From an uncultured Candidatus Saccharibacteria bacterium (lineage in GTDB: Bacteria; Patescibacteriota; Saccharimonadia; Saccharimonadales; Saccharimonadaceae), in the NCBI GenBank assembly GCA_937974295.1, contig CALBWN010000050.1, forward strand, positions 1 through 27,218: a stretch of DNA of 27,218 nt. Direction: 5' to 3'. The notes under the pieces were generated by a model. The model did no database searches and was not told where the DNA came from. It saw only the letters and a program-made list of their open reading frames with translations. This document shows positions 22,324-27,218 of the stretch, piece by piece (the first letter of the stretch is position 1; each line of letters begins with the position of its first letter). The position numbers were made by a program, and so were the translations under genes.

Positions 22324-22329
22324 GAGCCA

Positions 22330-22359
22330 TTGCTGCCAACCTAGCTTGCAGTGTATAAT
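22330..22359 (+). promoter_or_regulatory. Leaderless promoter of the membrane-anchored protein gene
   Basis: TTGCTG (22330-22335), an 18-nt spacer and TATAAT (22354-22359) are followed by GACACT and the ATG at 22366. The 6-nt gap puts +1 at the start codon. Confidence 0.65.
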
Positions 22360-22365
22360 GACACT

Positions 22366-23337
22366 ATGCTATTCAGTGGATCACCCTCCTCACCTCAGTA
22401 CCGACGCTCTCGCCTGACGCCGCGCGGGCTAGCGATACGCTTTGCTCTGGCTGGTTTAGTGGTTGTTGCCATCGCAGCAGGGATTATTTATATCGCAACT
22501 CGGCCACATAAAGCCAAGAATACCGAGCAGCACACCGAGACAAAGACTGGCCCACGGGAGCAGCTCACCGCCGCCAAGACGCTCGAGCGTGCCAAGAAGT
22601 ACTTCAAGGGCACAGAAGCCGTTAAGTCATCACTGTCAACACCGGTCAAGGCTGAAGGTTCTCACTTTTATTCTATCGCTACTGATCCAAGCAAAACTAA
22701 GAGTGCTGCCGCCACTCTGTCCAAGGCTGAGGCTAAGCGCAACGTCACCGCTCTGGAGCACATGCTCGACTATGATCAATTCACGCGCTATGTCGTGCAA
22801 GATGGCGATAAAGACGGCCCATACCTTGCAGACTTTACACGGAGCAATGGCGATGTAACGTGCCAGATTAGCAATACCCCACTTGACCCAAACGACCCGA
22901 AAAACAAGGAAACTCGCTTTGTTGAGTTCAAGTGCCTTGATGCTGCCGACTACAAAGACCTCGCCAAACAGCAAGCTCCTCTCTACAATGCTTACTCGCC
23001 TGCCGCAAGTTCGAGTTATAACGTCGGCATTGTCGGCACTATGACAGTGCGCGAAAGCAAGCTTACAGGCTATCGCTTGGCAGAGATACCACTGGGTGGT
23101 GTACAACCCGAGTCGCACCTCTTTAATTCGCAAGGGACGGCGCTGTTTTATCAATCGAGCGATGGGCGCTGGGTCTTTTTCCAGATTCGCCAGAACGATA
23201 TGCTCTCCTGTGACGTCTATAAGGCTCAACTTCGCAATGCTAAGAAAGTCGACCTGCGGCAAGTCTACGAAGGCGACAAATGCCGCGACCTCAGCAAAGG
23301 CGAGGTAGTGACGGTAGAGATGCCGAAGTATCGGTAG
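22366..23337 (+). CDS. Single-pass membrane protein with extracellular domain, unknown function
   Basis: The protein has 323 residues and I do not recognise it. A basic cytoplasmic N-terminus (about 1-25) is followed by one helix (FALAGLVVVAIAAGIIYIA, about 26-45). A lysine/threonine-rich linker and a large soluble domain of about 250 residues are probably outside the cell. Four cysteines in that domain (in VTCQIS, EFKCLD, LSCDVY, GDKCRD) could form two disulfides. The start at 22366 rests on the 6-nt gap from TATAAT; an ATG at 22351 would precede the -10 box. Divergence from the pilin gene suggests, but does not show, a surface or pilus-linked role. Confidence 0.75.
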   Translation: MLFSGSPSSPQYRRSRLTPRGLAIRFALAGLVVVAIAAGIIYIATRPHKAKNTEQHTETKTGPREQLTAAKTLERAKKYFKGTEAVKSSLSTPVKAEGSHFYSIATDPSKTKSAAATLSKAEAKRNVTALEHMLDYDQFTRYVVQDGDKDGPYLADFTRSNGDVTCQISNTPLDPNDPKNKETRFVEFKCLDAADYKDLAKQQAPLYNAYSPAASSSYNVGIVGTMTVRESKLTGYRLAEIPLGGVQPESHLFNSQGTALFYQSSDGRWVFFQIRQNDMLSCDVYKAQLRNAKKVDLRQVYEGDKCRDLSKGEVVTVEMPKYR

Positions 23338-23424
23338 TGCCAATTAGTGTATATGGCGCAGGCTAGCCAACACCTGTTAGGGCGGTTTGTGATTATATAG
23401 CTACTAGGGGTTGGAGTGACTCGT

Positions 23425-23475
23425 ATTACATAACCATCAATTTATTGTATAATCAAACTTAGTAAATCAACTAAG
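23425..23475 (+). promoter_or_regulatory. Promoter and leader hairpin of the 166-residue protein gene
   Basis: ATTACA (23425-23430), a 17-nt spacer and TATAAT (23448-23453) make a good promoter. Just at the predicted start lies CTTAGT-AAATCA-ACTAAG (23458-23475), a perfect 6-bp dyad that could be an operator or an RNA hairpin. Confidence 0.55.
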
Positions 23476-23494
23476 CCAACTTTACAGAGGAAAT

Positions 23495-23995
23495 ATGGAA
23501 ACGAGACTAGATGGCCCTATTACCAAATATATTGATCTAATTGGAAGAGGCATTGATGGAATACAGGAGCAGGTTGATAAAGCAACGAATGGCTTGGCAT
23601 GCGAGCCGTTAATTGAAGATACCGACGAAAGCTTCCTCGGTGCTGGTTCGACCGAATCGTACTGGTCGTATTATAGCGCAGGCCTCGAACTGCAGTGGCG
23701 TAACGATATCCTCGTCGTTCTTTCTATTTACCTACAGGATGACAGTCTTTATGAGGAGCCCTATATTCCACTCTCTTACAAACTACTAACATCAATATCA
23801 AACACAGCATCGATACAGGAAGTCATTAACACGTTTGGAGATCCGGAGTTTGAAGGAGGACTCTGGGGGAGAAAGAATCTGCGATATAGGTTGGATGCAG
23901 ACAAGTTCGTTATCTTTCGATTCAACGACAAAGGCACCCTATGGGCGGTTCAAATTGGTCTATATCGTATCTTGAGAAGTTACAAGCCAGTTTAG
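23495..23995 (+). CDS. Hypothetical cytoplasmic protein
   Basis: The protein has 166 residues, is acidic, and has no signal or membrane segment. Aromatic-rich text (TESYWSYYSAGLELQWRND, GGLWGRKNLRYRL) and a C-terminal pattern of beta strands with FNDKGTLWAVQIGLYRI are visible. The phrase SIQEVINTFGDPEF followed by strand pairs faintly recalls small immunity-type proteins, but I cannot name a family. No toxin gene is adjacent. AGAGGAAAT precedes the ATG. It is a single-gene unit, convergent with the next gene. Codons are more AT-rich than in neighbouring housekeeping genes. Confidence 0.65.
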   Translation: METRLDGPITKYIDLIGRGIDGIQEQVDKATNGLACEPLIEDTDESFLGAGSTESYWSYYSAGLELQWRNDILVVLSIYLQDDSLYEEPYIPLSYKLLTSISNTASIQEVINTFGDPEFEGGLWGRKNLRYRLDADKFVIFRFNDKGTLWAVQIGLYRILRSYKPV

Positions 23996-24015
23996 ATCAA
24001 TATCAAAAAACCAGC

Positions 24016-24046
24016 AAAAACTCATCTTATCCTGATGAGTTTTTTG
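24016..24046. terminator. Terminator between convergent hypothetical genes
   Basis: AAAAACTCATC (24016-24026) and GATGAGTTTTT (24034-24044) are perfect arms with a 7-nt loop and a T run on the plus side. The A run gives a T tract on the minus strand, so it can serve both genes. Confidence 0.85.
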
Positions 24047-24071
24047 TTCTTCTTCGCATTTACATTTATAA

Positions 24072-24482
24072 TTACAATATCTGCCACCAGTGCCGTTTTG
24101 TCCTAGGTTTTGGACGACGCTGATCCACAACATGAAGGCTCACTGGTCCTTCAATAACTCGCCAATTGACATAACTTTTCGGTCGTGGAGCAAACTCTCT
24201 GCTAAGAATTGTTTTTGTCGATTCTATAAGTTCATCTTCGGGCATGACAAGCGCTTCTTCTTTGCTGATGTGTGGATAATACAGATCGTAGCCATACGTG
24301 AAATGCTTGTCAATTCGTGTCGCTATATTCGATAAGCGATCTCGTATCCGTTGCATCCGCCCAGTAGGGGCGGCTTCGCCTGTACCCTCTACTGTAGCAG
24401 CAGCTACTTCTTTATCTTGCTGGCTCACTTTCTCGTCAGCTGAACCGGACTGAACTGATTGTTGAGAAAAACGTTCATACAT
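24072..24482 (-). CDS. Hypothetical protein with disordered N-terminus
   Basis: The protein has 136 residues and I do not recognise it. About 40 residues of S, Q, E, A and T look disordered. Then RMQRIRDRLSNIATRIDKHF is a likely amphipathic helix, followed by an acidic stretch (ISKEEALVMPEDELIEST) and a basic tail ending KRHWWQIL. There is no membrane segment or signal. TGA-TATAAC lies 9 nt before the ATG, so the transcript would have almost no leader. It is convergent with the 166-residue gene. Confidence 0.6.
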   Translation of the reverse strand: MYERFSQQSVQSGSADEKVSQQDKEVAAATVEGTGEAAPTGRMQRIRDRLSNIATRIDKHFTYGYDLYYPHISKEEALVMPEDELIESTKTILSREFAPRPKSYVNWRVIEGPVSLHVVDQRRPKPRTKRHWWQIL

Positions 24483-24491
24483 ACTACATCT

Positions 24492-24500
24492 GTTATATCA
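24492..24500 (-). promoter_or_regulatory. Near-leaderless promoter of the 136-residue protein gene
   Basis: On the minus strand TGA-TATAAC (24492-24500) is followed by 9 nt and the ATG at 24482. The predicted 5' leader is about 3 nt. Confidence 0.45.
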
Positions 24501-24546
24501 CATATTTACAATAATTGTCGAATAGTATTAAGACCGTCTATGAAAC

Positions 24547-24574
24547 AAGAGCCCCACTAGAGAGTGGGGCTCTT
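24547..24574 (-). terminator. Terminator of rpoC
   Basis: AAGAGCCCCACT (24547-24558) and AGTGGGGCTCTT (24563-24574) are perfect 12-nt arms with a 4-nt loop. On the minus strand GTTTCA follows. It lies 21 nt after the rpoC stop. Confidence 0.9.
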
Positions 24575-24595
24575 CTGCTCTAAACTAGCTATTCC

Positions 24596-27218
24596 CTACA
24601 GCTCGTCGGTAGTGATTGTCACTTCTGGCGCAGCTTCTTCGGCCTGAGCTTCAGCGACAAACTCATCCTCCGGAGAGTCATTCTCCTCGAGCGGCAATGG
24701 GTGTGCACCCGTACCAACCGGCACTTTGTTGCCGATGATGACGTTCTCCTTAAGACCCTTGAGGTGATCGGCGCGGCCGCTAGTGGCAGCGTTGATCAGC
24801 ACGCGAGTCGTGTCTTGGAATGATGCAGCAGACAGCCAGCTATCACTCCAGATACTCACCTTGGTGATACCAAGCAGCAGCTGCGCATACTGGGCTGGCG
24901 TCTTGCCTTGGGCAACGAGCTCCTTGTTGGCATCGACCACTGATGCCTTGGAGATGATATCGCCCATGACGAAGGTGCTGTCGCCTGGATCATCAATCTG
25001 CACCCGGCTGAACATCTGCCGGACGATGATCTCAAGGTGCTTACCAGCCACATCCTGGCCCTGCGCAGCATAGATACGAAGCACTTCGTTAATGATGTAG
25101 CGCTGGGTTGCCTCTGTGCCCTTAAGGCGCATGAGGTCGTGCAGGTTGAGCGAACCGAGCGTCAAGCGATCGCCTGGCTCGACCATATCGCCCGGCTTGA
25201 CGACGAGGTACATCGTGCCAGGAATCTCGTAGCGGACTGGTGCTGTCGCGTTGCCGGTGAGGACAAGCGAGTCACCAGCAGACTCGACTACCCCATCGAA
25301 CGGTGCAGTGAGTGGCTGTGTGCCATCGTCGAATGACGCGATGACGTCGCCAACCTTCACCTTACTGCCCGATTGTACCATCACCATGCGGCCATCAAGT
25401 GGCATGCGCTCTACCTTGCCTGCTTGCGGTGTGACCTGTACAACGTACTTCTTGCCATCTTCCCAAATATCAACCAAACCGGCGACCTCTGTGACGTAGG
25501 CCTGGCCCTTCGGGTTACGTGCCTCAAAGAGCTCCTCAACACGTGGCAGACCCTGGGTGATGTCCGACCCACCAACACCAGAGCTGTGGAAGGTATTAAG
25601 CGTCAGCTGCGTGCCTGGCTCACCGACCGACTGCGCGGCGATGACCCCAACTGGCTGCGAACCATCGACGAGTTGGCCAGTTGCCATATCGATCCCATAA
25701 CTCTTGCGTGGAATACCGTGCAAGTTCTTGGTAGAGAGGACAGACTGGATACGTACTTGGTCGATCGACTGATCTGCCTCGATAGCGTCGGCAATCTCAC
25801 GTGTAATGAGCTGGTCGCGGTCGAGGTGGCCTGGCACTGCCTCGGCGGTGTAGCGGCCAAACAAGCGGTTACCAAACTCGATCATTGTCTCCTCAGACTC
25901 ATTGCGGTAAATAGTGAAGCCATCGTCGTCACCCTCTTCGTCCTCAACGGTAAAGACATCCTGCGAGACATCGACCAAGCGACGCGTGAGATAGCCAGAG
26001 TCGGCCGTCTTGAGGGCGGTATCGATAAGCCCCTTGCGAGCACCACGCGTTGCCACGAAGGCCTCCAGGCTCGACAACCCTCGCTTGAAGTTGCTGCGGA
26101 CTGGCAGCTCAATCTCGCGGTTAGCAGCATCCACCTGGATACCGATCATCGCACTGGCCAACTTAATGTTGTTGACGCTACCACGAGCACCAGAATTCAC
26201 CATCGTTGCAACAGAGGTGTCCATGTGAGCCAATTGGCTGCGTAAGAAGTCTTCTACCTTGCGGTCGACGGTGCGCCAGTTATTGACGGTCAATGTGTAG
26301 CGCTCGTCCTCGGTAATGAGCCCTTGATCAAGCTGCTCCGAGATCGCAGCAGAACGTGCGTCACCCTCAGCCACAAAGTCGGCAATTTCGTCGAAGCTGA
26401 GGTAGTCTTCCATACCAGTCGACACCGCAGCAGTGGTGGCAAAGCGGAAGGCTAAGCCCTTCATGCGGTCGGCAGTGATAGCAGTCTCGGCAGCGCCATA
26501 GCGCTCAAAGATCTGACCAAGCACCCGCTTGAGCTCTTTCTTGGTCTGGACGTTGTTGTTGTAGGGGAAGTCCTCTGGCAGGATTTCGTTGAAGAAGACA
26601 CGCCCTAGGGTGGTTGTCCGGATCTCACCCTTAGCTCGAATGCGAATTGGGCTCTGCAAGTGGAGCTTGCCCATGTCGTAGGCGAGCTCAGCAGCCCGGC
26701 TATCAGCAAAGACAGCAACAGTGTCAGTCTGAGCTGAGGGTTTCTCGTATGTGAGGTAGTAGTTGCCGAGCACCACGTCCTGGTCGATACTGAGGACAGG
26801 GCTCCCGTCGGCAGGCTTCAGCAGGTTATTGACGGCACTCATCAGCTCGCGCGCTTCGGCCTGCGCCTCGGCACTGAGTGGCAAGTGGACAGCCATCTGG
26901 TCGCCATCATAGTCAGCATTAAAGCCGTTAGCGACGAGCGGGTGGAGCTGGATCGCCTTGCCCTCAACCAGCTTTGGTTGGAAGGCTTGGATACTCAAAC
27001 GGTGCAGTGATGGCGCACGGTTAAGCAATACGTACTTGCCCTTGATTACCTCATCCAGCGCATCCCACACGACCGCTTCGCCCGCCTCAATCAGGCGCGT
27101 TGCACTCCGGATGTTGTGCGCATAATCGCCCTTAATGAGCCAGCTGATAACAAACGGCTTGAAGAGCTCGATTGCCATCTGCTTTGGCAAGCCACACTGG
27201 TGGATCTTGAGCTTTGGG
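24596..27218 (-). CDS. rpoC: DNA-directed RNA polymerase beta' subunit, 3' part
   Basis: The window holds the last 870 or so residues; the gene starts beyond the right edge. Reading begins in the conserved HQCGLPKQMAIELFKPF. LNRAPSLHRLSIQAF follows. The catalytic magnesium-binding loop reads NADYDGDQM (26900-26920), with Tyr where Phe is near-universal. RSNFKRGLSSLEAF and GARKGLIDTALKTADSGYLTRRL belong to the bridge-helix region. VGEPGTQLTLNTFHSSG is the trigger loop. The four cysteines of the second zinc site are absent. The tail is acidic (EENDSPEDEF to EVTITTDEL). It ends in its own terminator, so no gene follows it in the rpoBC operon. Confidence 0.97.
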   Translation of the reverse strand, partial: PKLKIHQCGLPKQMAIELFKPFVISWLIKGDYAHNIRSATRLIEAGEAVVWDALDEVIKGKYVLLNRAPSLHRLSIQAFQPKLVEGKAIQLHPLVANGFNADYDGDQMAVHLPLSAEAQAEARELMSAVNNLLKPADGSPVLSIDQDVVLGNYYLTYEKPSAQTDTVAVFADSRAAELAYDMGKLHLQSPIRIRAKGEIRTTTLGRVFFNEILPEDFPYNNNVQTKKELKRVLGQIFERYGAAETAITADRMKGLAFRFATTAAVSTGMEDYLSFDEIADFVAEGDARSAAISEQLDQGLITEDERYTLTVNNWRTVDRKVEDFLRSQLAHMDTSVATMVNSGARGSVNNIKLASAMIGIQVDAANREIELPVRSNFKRGLSSLEAFVATRGARKGLIDTALKTADSGYLTRRLVDVSQDVFTVEDEEGDDDGFTIYRNESEETMIEFGNRLFGRYTAEAVPGHLDRDQLITREIADAIEADQSIDQVRIQSVLSTKNLHGIPRKSYGIDMATGQLVDGSQPVGVIAAQSVGEPGTQLTLNTFHSSGVGGSDITQGLPRVEELFEARNPKGQAYVTEVAGLVDIWEDGKKYVVQVTPQAGKVERMPLDGRMVMVQSGSKVKVGDVIASFDDGTQPLTAPFDGVVESAGDSLVLTGNATAPVRYEIPGTMYLVVKPGDMVEPGDRLTLGSLNLHDLMRLKGTEATQRYIINEVLRIYAAQGQDVAGKHLEIIVRQMFSRVQIDDPGDSTFVMGDIISKASVVDANKELVAQGKTPAQYAQLLLGITKVSIWSDSWLSAASFQDTTRVLINAATSGRADHLKGLKENVIIGNKVPVGTGAHPLPLEENDSPEDEFVAEAQAEEAAPEVTITTDEL

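Noticed and set aside
1..27218. TGA recoded as glycine, as in some other CPR groups
   Set aside because: TGA ends trpS, the ABC ATPase and the ABC binding protein at the expected family lengths, and no in-frame TGA was needed in any gene.
1..27218. CRISPR arrays, insertion sequences, prophage or restriction genes
   Set aside because: No regularly spaced repeats, transposase or phage-type proteins were seen on either strand.

Overview
The window reads as a slice of the chromosome of a reduced-genome bacterium of the Patescibacteria/CPR radiation, most likely a Saccharibacterium (TM7). This is inferred from gene content and sequence style, not from a database search. Supporting signs are a zinc-ligand-free L36, a C-minus S4, an RNA polymerase beta' subunit without its second zinc site, an EF-G with an aberrant guanine-recognition motif, a type IV pilin, an amino-acid ABC importer, and a secY-infA junction lacking adk and map. 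TGA ends several genes (trpS, the ABC ATPase, the ABC binding protein), so the code is standard. This argues against Gracilibacteria/Absconditabacteria, which read TGA as glycine.

Layout. 1-179 (+): a tRNA-Tyr 3' part, tRNA-Thr and a terminator. 335-4351 (-): trpS, an RluA-family pseudouridine synthase, DNA polymerase III delta' (holB) and a TPR membrane protein. 4512-6290 (+): a secreted GH32 fructan hydrolase with a dyad in its promoter. 6349-7587: divergent alpha/beta hydrolase (-) and small two-helix membrane protein (+). 7760-11880 (-): a long operon infA-rpmJ-rpsM-rpsK-rpsD-rpoA-rplQ-rplM-rpsI. 12121-13656 (-): secY as a separate unit. 13858-14327 (+): solitary rpsJ, convergent with tuf (-, 14449-15812). 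15817-16609 (-): a DUF4253 protein. 16622-18895 (-): a three-gene polar amino-acid ABC importer. 18900-19454 (+): a small heat-shock protein. 19494-21704 (-): fusA. 21763-23337: divergent type IV pilin-like gene (-) and membrane-anchored unknown protein (+). 23425-24500: two unknown genes, convergent. 24547-27218 (-): the 3' part of rpoC.

Functionally the region is mostly translation and transcription machinery, interspersed with surface and uptake functions (pilin, fructanase, amino-acid importer) that fit a host-attached scavenger. The most striking regulatory pattern is that several genes have a -10 box (TATAAT or TATACT) placed 6-7 nt before the ATG. That predicts leaderless mRNAs and revises several start codons. 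Ribosomal, elongation-factor and stress genes instead keep a Shine-Dalgarno leader.

No CRISPR array, insertion sequence or phage gene was seen. Gene-free stretches over about 200 nt (180-414, 4364-4576, 7588-7814, 11881-12180, 13657-13951, 14273-14500) hold promoters and hairpin terminators but no supportable gene.
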